The notes under the pieces are model-generated. The model ran no database searches, was not told the DNA's origin, and saw nothing but the letters and a program-made list of their open reading frames with translations. Shown here one piece after another: positions 42,411 through 51,581 of a stretch of 64,000 nt of DNA (within the stretch, counting starts at the first letter, position 1; every line of letters starts with the position of its first letter). Where the stretch lies: NCBI GenBank assembly GCA_036258055.1, contig DATAEK010000061.1, forward strand, positions 21,521 to 85,520, read 5' to 3'. The translations under genes and the position numbers were made by a program. This DNA is from DATAEK01 sp036258055. GTDB lineage: Bacteria; Acidobacteriota; Vicinamibacteria; Vicinamibacterales; 2-12-FULL-66-21.

Positions 42411-44264
42411 ATGCTCAGGCATTCGTGGCTCCTGCGCGCGGTGGCGGTCTGCGCCGTGATTTCGACCGCGCTCTTCGCGCAGTCACCCGCGCCGCCGGCA
42501 CTCGACAAGACTGCCGAGAAATGGGTCGACACGACGCTGCGCAAGTTGACCCTCGAGGACAAGGTGGGTCAGATGCTGGTCTCGTCCTTGCCCTCGACGT
42601 TCCTGAGCACCGACTCGCAGGAGTTCGAAGATCTCGCGCGCACGACGCGCGACTACCACATCGGCGGCTTTCACCTGTTCGGGGGTGTGGAGCCCGCTCC
42701 GGCGGTGCTGCTCAACCCGACGTACGGGTCGGTGATCCTCGGTCAGCCGCTCGAGGCCGCGTCGATCCTGAATCGCCTCCAGGCGATCGCCGCCGTGCCA
42801 CTCCTCAATAGTGCGGACTTCGAGACCGGCGTCGGCTTCCGGATCAACGGCGCGACGACGTTCCCGCGCGCGATGGCGTTCGGCGCGGCGCGGGACGAGA
42901 AGCTGGCATTCGAAGCCGGCCGGATCACGGGCGTCGAGGCGCGGGCGCTCGGCGTTCATGTGAACTTCGCGCCGGTCGTGGACGTCAACAACAACCCGCG
43001 CAATCCCGTCATCAACACCCGCTCCTTCGGTGAAGACCCTGCGCTCGTCAGTCGTCTCGCAGTTGCGTACGTCCGCGGATTGCAGGAAGCGGGGGTGATG
43101 GCGACGCTGAAGCATTTTCCCGGTCACGGCGACACCGACGTCGATTCGCATCTTGGTTTGCCCATCATCAAGCATCCTCGGGAGCGGCTCGATCAGATCG
43201 AGCTTCCGCCGTTCAGAGCCGGAATCGCAGCCGGCGCGCAGGCGGTCATGACCGGGCATATCGAGATGCCCGCATTCGATCCGTCGCCGAATACGCCGAC
43301 GACATTGAGCGCGCCGATCGTGACCGGCGTGCTGCGAAAGGACTTCGGCTTCAACGGGTTGATCTACACGGACTCGATGGGCATGGCCGGCGTGACCGCG
43401 ATGTACTCGGCCGGCGAAGCCGCCGTCAGAGCCATTGCCGCGGGCAACGACCTCGTCCTCCACTCGCCGGACGACGGGGCGGCGTTCGGGGCGATCCGTG
43501 ATGCGGTGAAAACCGGCCGAATCCCGGAGGCGCAGGTGGACGCGTCGGTCGAGCGGATCCTTCGCGCGAAGGCCGCGGCCGGTCTCTATCGCTCGCGTGT
43601 CGTCAGCCTCGACGCGCTCCCGACCATCGTCGGCACACGCGCGAACCAGGCCGTGGCGGACACGGTCAGCCAGCGTTCGATCACGCTCGTCAAGGACGCG
43701 CGCAATCAAGTGCCCCTGCGCGTGCCGGCCGGAGCGAGTGTCCTCTATCTGTCTGTCCTCGACTACCCGAGCGGATGGCGGATTGCCGCGCCGAGCCGGA
43801 CGTTCATTCCAGAGCTGCGCAAGCGGTGGCCGAACGTGACGTCAATCGAGCTGTCGGACCGGACGACGGCGTCGGAGATCGAGCTCGTGAAGGCGACTGC
43901 GCCGCGATACGACGCGATCGTCGCGTCGGTGTTCGTGAGGGCAGCGTCAGGAAGCGGACGCATGGATCTTGCGCCGCCGCTCCAACGCCTGTTGCAGGAT
44001 GTGTCCCGGCTCACCGCGACGTCAGGCAAGCCCTTCGTGACGACGTTCTTTGGCAATCCGTACGTGCCGATGTTCATGCCTGAGTTGCCGGTGATGCTCA
44101 TCACCTACGACTTCTACGATCGCGCCGAAGCGTCAGCGGTGCGTGCGATTGCCGGCGAGGCCGCAATCGGCGGCCGGTTGCCGATCGCACTGCCCGGACT
44201 CTTCGAGCAAGGCTTCGGTCTCGATCGGCCTGTGTCGCGCTCCAATTCGAGCGGTTTTCACTGA
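42411..44264 (+). CDS. Secreted glycoside hydrolase family 3 (beta-N-acetylhexosaminidase/NagZ-like)
   Basis: 617 residues. Signal peptide (about 8-24), then a GH3 TIM barrel: LEDKVGQMLVSS, NFAPVVDVNNNPRNPVINTRSFGEDP, KHFPGHGDTDVDSHLGLP (the NagZ Asp-His catalytic dyad loop) and the nucleophile region LIYTDSMGMAGV. A C-terminal GH3-C domain follows (about 420-610), absent in small NagZ. Probable substrate: N-acetylglucosaminides, e.g. peptidoglycan or chitin fragments, in the periplasm or outside. Confidence 0.88.
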   Translation: MLRHSWLLRAVAVCAVISTALFAQSPAPPALDKTAEKWVDTTLRKLTLEDKVGQMLVSSLPSTFLSTDSQEFEDLARTTRDYHIGGFHLFGGVEPAPAVLLNPTYGSVILGQPLEAASILNRLQAIAAVPLLNSADFETGVGFRINGATTFPRAMAFGAARDEKLAFEAGRITGVEARALGVHVNFAPVVDVNNNPRNPVINTRSFGEDPALVSRLAVAYVRGLQEAGVMATLKHFPGHGDTDVDSHLGLPIIKHPRERLDQIELPPFRAGIAAGAQAVMTGHIEMPAFDPSPNTPTTLSAPIVTGVLRKDFGFNGLIYTDSMGMAGVTAMYSAGEAAVRAIAAGNDLVLHSPDDGAAFGAIRDAVKTGRIPEAQVDASVERILRAKAAAGLYRSRVVSLDALPTIVGTRANQAVADTVSQRSITLVKDARNQVPLRVPAGASVLYLSVLDYPSGWRIAAPSRTFIPELRKRWPNVTSIELSDRTTASEIELVKATAPRYDAIVASVFVRAASGSGRMDLAPPLQRLLQDVSRLTATSGKPFVTTFFGNPYVPMFMPELPVMLITYDFYDRAEASAVRAIAGEAAIGGRLPIALPGLFEQGFGLDRPVSRSNSSGFH

Positions 44265-44341
44265 TGTCCGTGCCGTCACGTTACTCTGACGTCCGGCTTT
44301 GACCGGACCCGAGATCGATAACCCTGATCTCCCAATCACCT

Positions 44342-45100
44342 GTGATCCCGTCTCCCGAGTTCGATCAGCGCATCCTGACTGCCATCGCCCACCGACCCTG
44401 GCCCATGCCGACAACGCCGTGGATCATGACCCAGAGCTGGCACGATCTGCTCTTCGCACATTGGCCTGTCGACGCTGAGGCGCTCGCATCATATCTTCCG
44501 GTCTCGCTGCCTCTCGACACGTTCGACGGGATCGCGTGGGTCGGCGTCGTGCCTTTTCACATGAGCAACGTCACGCCTCGAGGTGTGCCGGCGCTCCCGT
44601 GGCTGTCAGCGTTCCCGGAGCTGAACGTGCGCACCTACGTGCGAGTGGAAGACAAACCCGGCGTGTACTTCTTCAGCCTCGACGCTACGAATCCGATCGC
44701 GGTCAGAGTCGCACGCCGGTTCTTCCATCTGCCCTACTACCTCGCCGAGATGACCCTCTCCGATCGCGACGCCGCGATTCACTACCGCAGCCGTCGCACG
44801 TCTGGGCCTGCCGCGGAGTTCATCGCCTCGTACCGTCCGATCGCCCCGCCCGTCGCGCCGCGTCCGGGATCGCTCGAGCATTTCCTGACCGAACGCTACT
44901 GTCTCTATGCGCTCGATGGCCGCGGGCGTCCGGCGCGTTGCGAGATCCAGCATCCGCCGTGGCCGCTCCAGTCAGCCGAGGCCGAGTTCACCGTCAACAC
45001 GATGGCGTCCGCGGCAGGCGTGCGGCTGCCTGACGCGCCGCCGCTCCTCCATTTCTCGAAGCGTCAGGATGTTGTCGTGTGGCCGCTGGCGCGGGTCTAG
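44342..45100 (+). CDS. DUF2071 (YqjF-like) family protein
   Basis: 252 residues from GTG 44342 (ATG 44405 would give a shorter form). Family-type motifs: WHDLLFAHWPVDAEALASYLP, DGIAWVGVVPFHMSNV, ELNVRTYVR, GVYFFSLDATN. No enzymatic role is known. The stop abuts the tRNA promoter. Confidence 0.82.
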   Translation: MIPSPEFDQRILTAIAHRPWPMPTTPWIMTQSWHDLLFAHWPVDAEALASYLPVSLPLDTFDGIAWVGVVPFHMSNVTPRGVPALPWLSAFPELNVRTYVRVEDKPGVYFFSLDATNPIAVRVARRFFHLPYYLAEMTLSDRDAAIHYRSRRTSGPAAEFIASYRPIAPPVAPRPGSLEHFLTERYCLYALDGRGRPARCEIQHPPWPLQSAEAEFTVNTMASAAGVRLPDAPPLLHFSKRQDVVVWPLARV

Positions 45101-45130
45101 TTGAGCCCCGTTTTTGCCGTATGTTAGAAT
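45101..45130 (+). promoter_or_regulatory. Promoter for tRNA-Arg
   Basis: TTGAGC (45101-45106), 18-nt spacer, TAGAAT (45125-45130). Transcription would begin near 45137, about 60 nt before the tRNA. Confidence 0.55.
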
Positions 45131-45197
45131 TTGTGTTTGCTTTGCCGGGATTGGTGCCCTGTATGGAGGTGCCGAGTTCCTGGCGTTGCTGCCCTTC

Positions 45198-45274
45198 GCG
45201 CCCTTAGCTCAGTTGGATAGAGCGTCTGGCTACGAACCAGGAGGTCGCAGGTTCGAGTCCTGCAGGGCGCGCCA
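45198..45274 (+). tRNA. tRNA-Arg (anticodon ACG)
   Basis: 77 nt including encoded CCA. Acceptor GCGCCCT (45198-45204) pairs AGGGCGC (45264-45270). D stem GCTC/GAGC; anticodon stem TCTGG/CCAGG with loop CTACGAA, anticodon ACG at 45232-45234 (read as ICG, codons CGU/CGC/CGA). T arm contains GGTTCGAGTCC. Discriminator G. Confidence 0.97.
45250..45274 (+). other. Probable attachment site (attL) at the tRNA-Arg 3' end
   Basis: The T-arm and acceptor end of the tRNA are the usual core for tyrosine recombinases, and the integrase stop lies 11 nt away (45286). No second copy of this sequence was found to 64000, so the far end should lie beyond the window. Confidence 0.6.
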
Positions 45275-45285
45275 CTTGATCCCCT

Positions 45286-46509
45286 TCACGCAGTAGCTTT
45301 TACGGTCGTCTCTCCTTCTGGTGTTGGTTGGGTCCAACTAGACTCTCTGGGTCCAACAATGAGATCCAGCCCCACCCGGCTGGCCGCTTCCCGGCGGTAT
45401 TCCAATTCCTGATCGGTGTGGGAGTACCTGTCCGTCGTCTTCAAACTGGAATGACCGATCCACTGTTTCTGCAGATCGACCGGCGTGCCGTTTTTGCGCA
45501 GCACGGTTACTCGAGAATGCCGGAACGCGTGCAACCCGGCTTTCGGAATGCCGAGTTTGGCGAGCAACGGATGCAGTATCCGGTTGCGGATGTTGCCCGC
45601 CGCAAGCGGTGCGCCGTTGCGCGCTTCGAACAAGCGCGTTCGTTGGCTCGACCCGATGTGCTCGCGCAACAAGGCGACGAGCGCCGGATCGATGTCGATG
45701 TCACGCACGGCGTTCTCCGTCTTGGGGTCGAGCTCCTGTCCCTTCCAGACTGACCGTCTCACGTGGATCACTCCGTTGTCCAAGTCGAGATCATCGAGGT
45801 GTAATCCCGCCGCCTCGCCGATCCGCATCCCTGTGCCTCCAAGTAGCGCAAACAGGATCCGGTATTGGTGGGGTGCGCCCTCGATGATTTGGCGCAGCTG
45901 GTCCTGCGTAAAGTACCGTTGCTTCGGGCGATTGGGCTTCCCGAGATCGAGATCCCACGTCATCCACACCTTCCGACCGAGGACGAGCTTGACGACACCT
46001 ACGATGTTCAAGACCGTCTTGCGGCTCAAGCGATACGTTTTGATCAACGTGCCGTTGGGTTTACGCCAATCGAACGTGGTTCGTTTAAGATCCGCGACGA
46101 ATTCCTGAACCACCGTTTCGGTGATCTCTTCCACCGCCAATGCCCCAAACCTCGGCAGGATGTGCTTTGCGAGATGACCTTCCATCGTTGCGATCGGCCC
46201 GGGCTTCCCATCCGTCCATGCCTTGTGGTTTTTCCGGCACCACTCGACACGGTCTTGAAACGTCTTAACCGGTTGGGGACGGACCGCCTGCTCCAGGTGT
46301 TCAACTGTGTTGACGCCAGCGGACCGGACAATTTCTCCGGCCTTGCGAACCGCTTCTGGTTTGGTGAGCTTCTCCTTTCCAACTGCCGGGCCCACCGGAA
46401 CGGATTTGCGAAGCCGTTTCGGCTGGCCCGGCACATCTACGTAAAACCGAACGTGCCATGTGTTTCCTTTACGGACGATCTGTCCGCTCTGTCCTGATCT
46501 TCGACGCAT
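45286..46509 (-). CDS. int: Tyrosine recombinase/integrase
   Basis: 407 residues from ATG 46509 (AAAGGA upstream). N-terminal SAM-like DNA-binding part (about 90-180), then the catalytic domain with Arg in LLGGTGMRIGEAAGLHL, Lys in DPKTENAVRDID, HxxR in HAFRHSR, His in QWIGHSSLKTT and Tyr in DRYSHTD. All five catalytic residues are present, so it should be active. It is the last gene before the tRNA and reads toward it. Confidence 0.93.
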   Translation of the reverse strand: MRRRSGQSGQIVRKGNTWHVRFYVDVPGQPKRLRKSVPVGPAVGKEKLTKPEAVRKAGEIVRSAGVNTVEHLEQAVRPQPVKTFQDRVEWCRKNHKAWTDGKPGPIATMEGHLAKHILPRFGALAVEEITETVVQEFVADLKRTTFDWRKPNGTLIKTYRLSRKTVLNIVGVVKLVLGRKVWMTWDLDLGKPNRPKQRYFTQDQLRQIIEGAPHQYRILFALLGGTGMRIGEAAGLHLDDLDLDNGVIHVRRSVWKGQELDPKTENAVRDIDIDPALVALLREHIGSSQRTRLFEARNGAPLAAGNIRNRILHPLLAKLGIPKAGLHAFRHSRVTVLRKNGTPVDLQKQWIGHSSLKTTDRYSHTDQELEYRREAASRVGLDLIVGPRESSWTQPTPEGETTVKATA

Positions 46510-46573
46510 GGACCGGTTGTCCTTTCGTCGTTGATCCGGCGCAACCAGGGCCATTGTAAACCCCGGGCGGTCG

Positions 46574-47113
46574 TCACGCGGCTCGAGCGGGAGAAACAGC
46601 TGCACGGGGACAACTCGTGCGGGTGGGGCGGGCGCGAGCGCGCCGTCGCCAATCCCAGGCAACGACGCGCGGCCCGATGCGTTTCGGCCGGTTCTCTTTG
46701 AAGATCACTACAGCGGACGGGAACGGCGCGGGCGACGCTGCGCCGACGAACTTGATTCGGCCGCGCAAGAGCCTGATTTCTCGGGCTCTCATGACCGTGT
46801 CCTGCCACCAAGCGGTGTCCGTTCGGGCCGGCAGAAGACCGACGACAGTCGCACCGTGGCGACCTTCCCGGCGAGCCTTTGCGACCCAGGCCGCGATCCT
46901 GCGGCCGTAAGGTGGATTCATCCAACAGGCGCCGGTCCATCGCTGTCGCAGACCATCCTGGGCGCAGGTGAAGTACGCCGCACACTTGTGATTGGTCGGC
47001 GTCGCGCACACGTCAAACGTGAAGGCGAACTCTCGGTTCAGCACCGCGAACAGGTCGGGTGGTGTCTCCCAGTCCGTTTTGGCGCTGCCGAACAATGCGC
47101 GGGTCAAGGTCAT
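46574..47113 (-). CDS. Phage-type DNA N6-adenine methyltransferase (Dam family)
   Basis: 179 residues. TPPDLFAVLNREFAFTFDVCAT, then the catalytic WMNPPYGRRIAAWV (NPPY) and VVGLLPARTDTAWW, typical of phage/ICE Dam proteins. It may methylate the element to evade restriction. No cognate endonuclease is adjacent. It follows ardC by 3 nt, suggesting a joint anti-restriction role. Confidence 0.88.
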   Translation of the reverse strand: MTLTRALFGSAKTDWETPPDLFAVLNREFAFTFDVCATPTNHKCAAYFTCAQDGLRQRWTGACWMNPPYGRRIAAWVAKARREGRHGATVVGLLPARTDTAWWQDTVMRAREIRLLRGRIKFVGAASPAPFPSAVVIFKENRPKRIGPRVVAWDWRRRARARPTRTSCPRAAVSPARAA

Positions 47114-47116
47114 GGT

Positions 47117-48106
47117 TCAGCGGTTCTGCGCGATCGAGTCGGATAGGTCCGGACCGGTGAAAGACCGTCCTGGGGACAAGTCGTCGGGTGTATGTTCACC
47201 GGGCTGCTTCGTCGGACCGGCGTCTCGTTCGCGTCCTGAACCAGCCGACCTGGCTGGCGTCGTACCAGGTCGCTCCTCCGGCAAGAGATCCTTCAAGATT
47301 TGGGAAGAAGCCTCCTGAATTGCGCCCAGCGACTCGGTGAGCGTTCTGGCGTCCCCGTTGTAAAGCGCGATGTAGTCGGCGGCCGCGCTGCCGGTCTCCA
47401 GGCCAATTCCGCGGCTAACGACGAAGGCGACCGCTTCGGCCTGCGTCTCGCGCACCACCTTCGGCATCCCGCCGCTGGCCGGTTGATGGTGCAGCATTTC
47501 ATGAGCGAGTTCATGCGCAAGCACGGAGAACTCCTCGGCAGGCGAAAGGCTCGGCAGCAGCCGTATAGTGCCGCCGGTTGACACGCCGAGTGCCGGCGCG
47601 ATGGTGGGGTCGTAGGTGAGCGCGATGCCGCGTTCGGCGACAATTGTTTTCAGCTTGTCGGCGAACTCTTTGGGGTCGCCCAGCGTCCGGGCAAACTCCG
47701 GTAGCGGTCGCCCTTCGGTCTGCTTGATGTCAAAAACGTAGGCAGTCCGAAAACCCGAAAGGCGAAAGATCTCGCCCGGTTTGGCCGGCTCCGCAGCGTG
47801 AGACCGGTCGGGTTCCTTCACAAGGACCGGAGCAAAGATCATGATGCCCTTTTCGCCGCGCCGGACGGTGCGGCCGAGTTCGCGCCACACGTGGTACCCG
47901 GCGACGCGGGTGGCCGTCGGCCGCTGCTCAGTGATCAAGAGGACGTTTCCCCAGCTGTAATGACGAAAGCGACCCATTGCCGCGAGGTAGGCTTTAAGCG
48001 TGCCGCTGCGCCCGGCCGCCAACTCCGCCGAAAGCCGTTGCAGAGCCTCTTCAGCGATCTGGTGAGTTTTTTCTTTGGGCGCAAGAGCGGCTGGTTCATC
48101 GCTCAT
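47117..48106 (-). CDS. ardC: ArdC-like antirestriction protein
   Basis: 329 residues. N-terminal ssDNA-binding domain (about 10-130: HQIAEEALQRLSAELAAG, YSWGNVLLI, VAGYHVWRELGRTVRRGEKGI) and a zinc metallopeptidase domain with HELAHEMLHH. The C-terminal 60 residues are polar and disordered. In conjugative elements ArdC protects incoming single-stranded DNA from host restriction. Overlaps virB11 by 11 nt. Confidence 0.9.
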   Translation of the reverse strand: MSDEPAALAPKEKTHQIAEEALQRLSAELAAGRSGTLKAYLAAMGRFRHYSWGNVLLITEQRPTATRVAGYHVWRELGRTVRRGEKGIMIFAPVLVKEPDRSHAAEPAKPGEIFRLSGFRTAYVFDIKQTEGRPLPEFARTLGDPKEFADKLKTIVAERGIALTYDPTIAPALGVSTGGTIRLLPSLSPAEEFSVLAHELAHEMLHHQPASGGMPKVVRETQAEAVAFVVSRGIGLETGSAAADYIALYNGDARTLTESLGAIQEASSQILKDLLPEERPGTTPARSAGSGRERDAGPTKQPGEHTPDDLSPGRSFTGPDLSDSIAQNR

Positions 48107-49049
48107 AGACTTGCTCCAGTTCGTACCGATCCTGATCCGGGTCGTAACCGCGAACCTGAAGCACTTCGGTGACGAAGCGTTTGCCTTGCCGCCGAGACAG
48201 GTACACGAGCAGATTCACGGATTCCGCGATGCTCCTGCGGACCGCCCGGTAAGGGAGACTCACGCCCGATTGCAGGACGCAGGTTGTGAAACGAGACAGC
48301 CCCTCGCGACCCGAATTGGCGTGAATCGTCGAGAGCGTTCCCGCATGGCCGGTATTGAGCGCCTGCAGCAGGTCAAACGCTTCTTCCCCTCGAACTTCAC
48401 CGAGCAGGATTCGATCCGGCCGCAAGCGCAGCGTGGCTTTCAGCAACTCACGCATCGTGACCGCCCGAAGGTCCGGCCGTTCCCGCCGGGCCTCCAGACG
48501 CACGAGGTTCGGTTTGTCGATCTGCATTTCGGAGGTGTCCTCGATCACGACCAGGCGCTCTTCGTCCGGAATGAAGGCCGCCAACGCATTCAGGAGGGTC
48601 GTCTTACCCGTTCCGGTCCCGCCCGAAATCAGAATGTTCTGCCTGCTCCCGACCGCCTCCCGCATTCGATCAAGGAGATCCGTGGTCAGCGTACCGACTC
48701 GCACCAACTCTTCGACCGTGTACCTTTTGCTTTGGAACTTGCGAATGGTGAGCGTGGTGCCGCCAATCGAGCAGGGAGGAAAGACTGCTGCGACTCGTGA
48801 GCCATCCGGCAGCCGGGCATCCAGCAGCGGACACTCTTCGCTGATGTCGTCGCCCAAGACGCGAGCGATATTGCGCACCGCGACCTGCAACGATTTCTCC
48901 GGGATGGCTACGTCCGCCACCTGTCGCATTTGGCCGTCCCGCTCAACGAACACCGCGCCCGTTCCGTTGACCATGACGTCGGAGACGTCCGGATCACGCA
49001 GGAACGACTCGATCGGTCGCAGAAACGGGATGATCACGTCCCAGCTCAC
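48096..49049 (-). CDS. virB11: VirB11/TrbB-type conjugation ATPase
   Basis: 317 residues. Walker A GGTGTGKTTLL, Asp box VVIEDTSEMQ, Walker B RPDRILLGEVRGEEA, His box GHAGTLSTIHAN. Hexameric ATPase at the inner face of the secretion channel. Begins 3 nt after virD4. Confidence 0.93.
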   Translation of the reverse strand: MSWDVIIPFLRPIESFLRDPDVSDVMVNGTGAVFVERDGQMRQVADVAIPEKSLQVAVRNIARVLGDDISEECPLLDARLPDGSRVAAVFPPCSIGGTTLTIRKFQSKRYTVEELVRVGTLTTDLLDRMREAVGSRQNILISGGTGTGKTTLLNALAAFIPDEERLVVIEDTSEMQIDKPNLVRLEARRERPDLRAVTMRELLKATLRLRPDRILLGEVRGEEAFDLLQALNTGHAGTLSTIHANSGREGLSRFTTCVLQSGVSLPYRAVRRSIAESVNLLVYLSRRQGKRFVTEVLQVRGYDPDQDRYELEQVYER

Positions 49050-49051
49050 GG

Positions 49052-51043
49052 CTAGATCTCTTCCTTGGCAAGCTGCTCGAAGTAGGAGGTGTTCGGATCC
49101 AGGTAGTACGGTTTGAGGTAGCAGTAGCTGGGTGGACGGGGGTTCAGCCCGTCATAGGCCAAGACAATCGCCTGGGCGTTCTTCAGTTCGGCAAAGACCT
49201 TCGCTTCAAACACGAAGTCCCGTTGGACGCTGTAGCCCTTGGTCGTCCCGATGGAGGCGCGATGCGCTGCGGCGCGGCCGGTGAAGACGCTGATACCGGC
49301 ATCCTGGCCTTGTTCCGAGAACGAGTAGTTCGGCTTGAGCTGCTCCTCCTTGCCGCACAATTCCGCAGCCGTCCGGGCGCTGAAGTCATCGGAGAGCGCC
49401 AGAAAGATCTTGGTTCGAAACGTCTGGAGCAGGGTTCGCCAGGATTCACCCGGCAACGTCGAACGTAGCGAGCTCAAGCTGTGCGTCGCGACGATCGGGA
49501 TGCACTTGGCCTGACGCGAGAGTGCAAAGAACTTCTCGTCACCACTGGGATCGCTCTCGCCGACCGTCGCGAAAGAATGGTACTCGTCGCACACAAAGAG
49601 CGCTTCGCGCCAATGCCGGTTGGGATCGCGCTCCATCTGGGGAATGCGGTTGAGCATCGCCCGTTGAAAATCCAGTTTCATCAGGGTGCCGATCGTGCGG
49701 GCGAGGCCCGGGTTGGCGGACACCGGGAAGTTCAACGCGCAGACGACTCCCTGCTCCACCAGATCGCTGAAGGCCGGCAGCGGCCGGCCGTAGCGACCAT
49801 CCCGGTTGGCAACCGGGTCGTAGGTTTCCTTGGGCGGGCAGAAGACTCTCTTGACGGCGGGGTTGTCGTCGAATAGGGACAGAAATACGGCAACGCCTTC
49901 AACGATCGAGGTCCGCAAGCGCGGTTCGATCCGGCGCCAATCCTGATAAAACCAGCGCTTCACCGCTTCGAACTGTTGACGTCGTTCCTCACTCCAGGTC
50001 GGTCGTTCGCTTCCGGAGCCTTCGGTATCCGCGACGAGCTCATAGTCGATTCCACGCTCTTCCAAGCACCGCTGCAACGATTCTGTGAACGGGGCCTTCA
50101 TCCGTCCGGCCGACGGTTCGCACTCGAACGGGTAGTGTTCAAGCTCCTTATGAGCCATGAAGGTGTCGACGCCGATCACCGCGTACTGCGTCTCGCACAG
50201 CCACTCGCCTTCCTTGATCTTCTTTTCCAGCGCGTCCGGGTTGATCGCACCTTCGTACACGTCGAAGAGTGTCACGTAGTCGTAGAGCACTTTGTGAAGG
50301 AGGATGATGAATTTGACCAGGTTGGTGTAGGCCTGCTGCCAGAACGGTTCCCGACTCTTGCCGAAGAGATTGTTCAGGAGATTGGCGATGCCGTAGGCCA
50401 GCGTGTAGGCGTCGAGGTCGTTATAGAGCGGGTTGTACCGGTAGGGCGAGTCGAGACTCACCTCGAGGTAATCGTTCGCGCGACCGTGCTGCTCGAGGAT
50501 GCGCCGGACCTTGTGACAGAAGTCCCCTTTGACTTCCAGGACCAACCCACCGACCCGGTGCTCTTGGTCGGATGCGCGGTAGGCCAGGAGCTGCTCCGTG
50601 AAGGGGTACATGCACCCGCTTGTCTTACCGCTGCCGATGGCACCGAAGACGGCGATGCCGGTGTAGAGTCCCCGATCGGGGATGACTAGCCAGGTTGGAT
50701 CTTCGACCGGTTCCGGGCGCTTGGGATGATGAACCTCGCCCACGACCAGAAACAGGGATCGCCGCCTCGACGCCACCGGGTACGCCGGAAGCTTTACCGA
50801 AGCGATCGCGCCGCTCGGACGGCTGACAAAGATGTATCCGAGTGAGAAGAGCACCGACACGGCGATATACGGCGTGGTAAACAGCATCGTGAAGTAGATC
50901 GCTTTCAGACCAAAGAAGAAGGACGGACTCTCAAGCCGCACCAGCTGCAACAGAAGGTCGTTCTCCGGTAACGGCCATCGGTGCAGAGCCGCCCATCCGA
51001 GCAAGGCGCTCACACCGACACAGAACCCGTCCCTGCGTTTCAT
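49052..51043 (-). CDS. virD4: Type IV coupling protein (VirD4/TraG family)
   Basis: 663 residues from ATG 51043; the longer frame runs through the RHH gene. Two N-terminal TM helices, Walker A VFGAIGSGKTSGCMYP, Walker B ALFVCDEYHSFA, and the TraG-like ending SLSSLRSTLPG and QTFRTKIFLALSDDFSA. It links the relaxase-DNA complex to the channel. Confidence 0.92.
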   Translation of the reverse strand: MKRRDGFCVGVSALLGWAALHRWPLPENDLLLQLVRLESPSFFFGLKAIYFTMLFTTPYIAVSVLFSLGYIFVSRPSGAIASVKLPAYPVASRRRSLFLVVGEVHHPKRPEPVEDPTWLVIPDRGLYTGIAVFGAIGSGKTSGCMYPFTEQLLAYRASDQEHRVGGLVLEVKGDFCHKVRRILEQHGRANDYLEVSLDSPYRYNPLYNDLDAYTLAYGIANLLNNLFGKSREPFWQQAYTNLVKFIILLHKVLYDYVTLFDVYEGAINPDALEKKIKEGEWLCETQYAVIGVDTFMAHKELEHYPFECEPSAGRMKAPFTESLQRCLEERGIDYELVADTEGSGSERPTWSEERRQQFEAVKRWFYQDWRRIEPRLRTSIVEGVAVFLSLFDDNPAVKRVFCPPKETYDPVANRDGRYGRPLPAFSDLVEQGVVCALNFPVSANPGLARTIGTLMKLDFQRAMLNRIPQMERDPNRHWREALFVCDEYHSFATVGESDPSGDEKFFALSRQAKCIPIVATHSLSSLRSTLPGESWRTLLQTFRTKIFLALSDDFSARTAAELCGKEEQLKPNYSFSEQGQDAGISVFTGRAAAHRASIGTTKGYSVQRDFVFEAKVFAELKNAQAIVLAYDGLNPRPPSYCYLKPYYLDPNTSYFEQLAKEEI

Positions 51044-51050
51044 CGTCCGC

Positions 51051-51293
51051 TCACCGCGCTCTTCGCCCGAGCGCGGGCTCTGTCGCCTGATGGTCGGCCT
51101 CTTGCGACCCGAGCCACTCGGCAAACCCTTTGTCTTTCCTGAAGGCCACCTGCAGCACGCAGCTGACCACGTACTCGCGATCGCTATCGAGGTACTGGCA
51201 ATAGCGATCGAGCTTCTGCAGAAGCGACTGTTCCAGCTTGACCTCAAGTCGCTCTTTGGTGTGCTTCGGCTGACGCGGTATGTAGGATTTCAT
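51051..51293 (-). CDS. Small ribbon-helix-helix-type protein (accessory relaxosome candidate)
   Basis: 80 residues from ATG 51293. KERLEVKLEQSLLQKLDRYCQYL is a typical RHH strand plus helix, followed by a second helix. Basic N- and C-termini. It is encoded next to the inverted repeats at 51339-51558, so it may bind them as a relaxosome accessory or regulator. Confidence 0.7.
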   Translation of the reverse strand: MKSYIPRQPKHTKERLEVKLEQSLLQKLDRYCQYLDSDREYVVSCVLQVAFRKDKGFAEWLGSQEADHQATEPALGRRAR

Positions 51294-51338
51294 TTCTTTG
51301 TCTCCCTTCCGGCGATCGACCCGGTTCGAAGCCACCCA

Positions 51339-51431
51339 GCGTGGGCGGGAACGACCCCCGACGGGCCGACGGACCGGAGCGGGTTTTGGGCGCCGCAGCG
51401 CGCCCAAAACCGGGGTCGTTCCCGCCCACGC
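51339..51431. other. Nested inverted repeat, oriT candidate
   Basis: Outer arms: 20 bp perfect, 51339-51358 and 51412-51431 (GCGTGGGCGGGAACGACCCC and its complement). Inner arms: 12 bp perfect, GGTTTTGGGCGC (51382-51393) and GCGCCCAAAACC (51400-51411), loop CGCAGC. The inner right arm abuts the outer right arm; 23 nt bulge on the left. Such structures are typical of transfer origins or strong regulatory sites. Confidence 0.7.
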
Positions 51432-51500
51432 AACCGCCTCCTGTCTTGGATGGTGGTCGGGGTTGCCGTGCCGTGCGTGTTCGATCGTTGTGGCAGTTGA

Positions 51501-51558
51501 GCGCCGACAGCGGGGCCGACCAGCGAACCGATTCGGTTCCTGGTTCCGCTGTCGGCGC
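51501..51558. other. Second nested inverted repeat
   Basis: Outer arms GCGCCGACAGCGG (51501-51513) and CCGCTGTCGGCGC (51546-51558), 13 bp perfect; inner palindrome GAACCGA-T-TCGGTTC (51525-51539). Ends 24 nt before the stop of the next gene. Together with 51339-51431 it fills the largest gap of the conjugation cluster. Confidence 0.7.
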
Positions 51559-51581
51559 CGGCGCGCCCAGCGGCGTCGCTC

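Noticed and set aside
42483..43709. Minus-strand frame opposite the GH3 gene
   Set aside because: Shadow; the plus strand has clear GH3 motifs.
45114..45296. 60-residue frame across the tRNA-Arg
   Set aside because: It is a translation of the tRNA itself (LAQLDRASGYEPGG is the well-known spurious peptide of tRNA genes).
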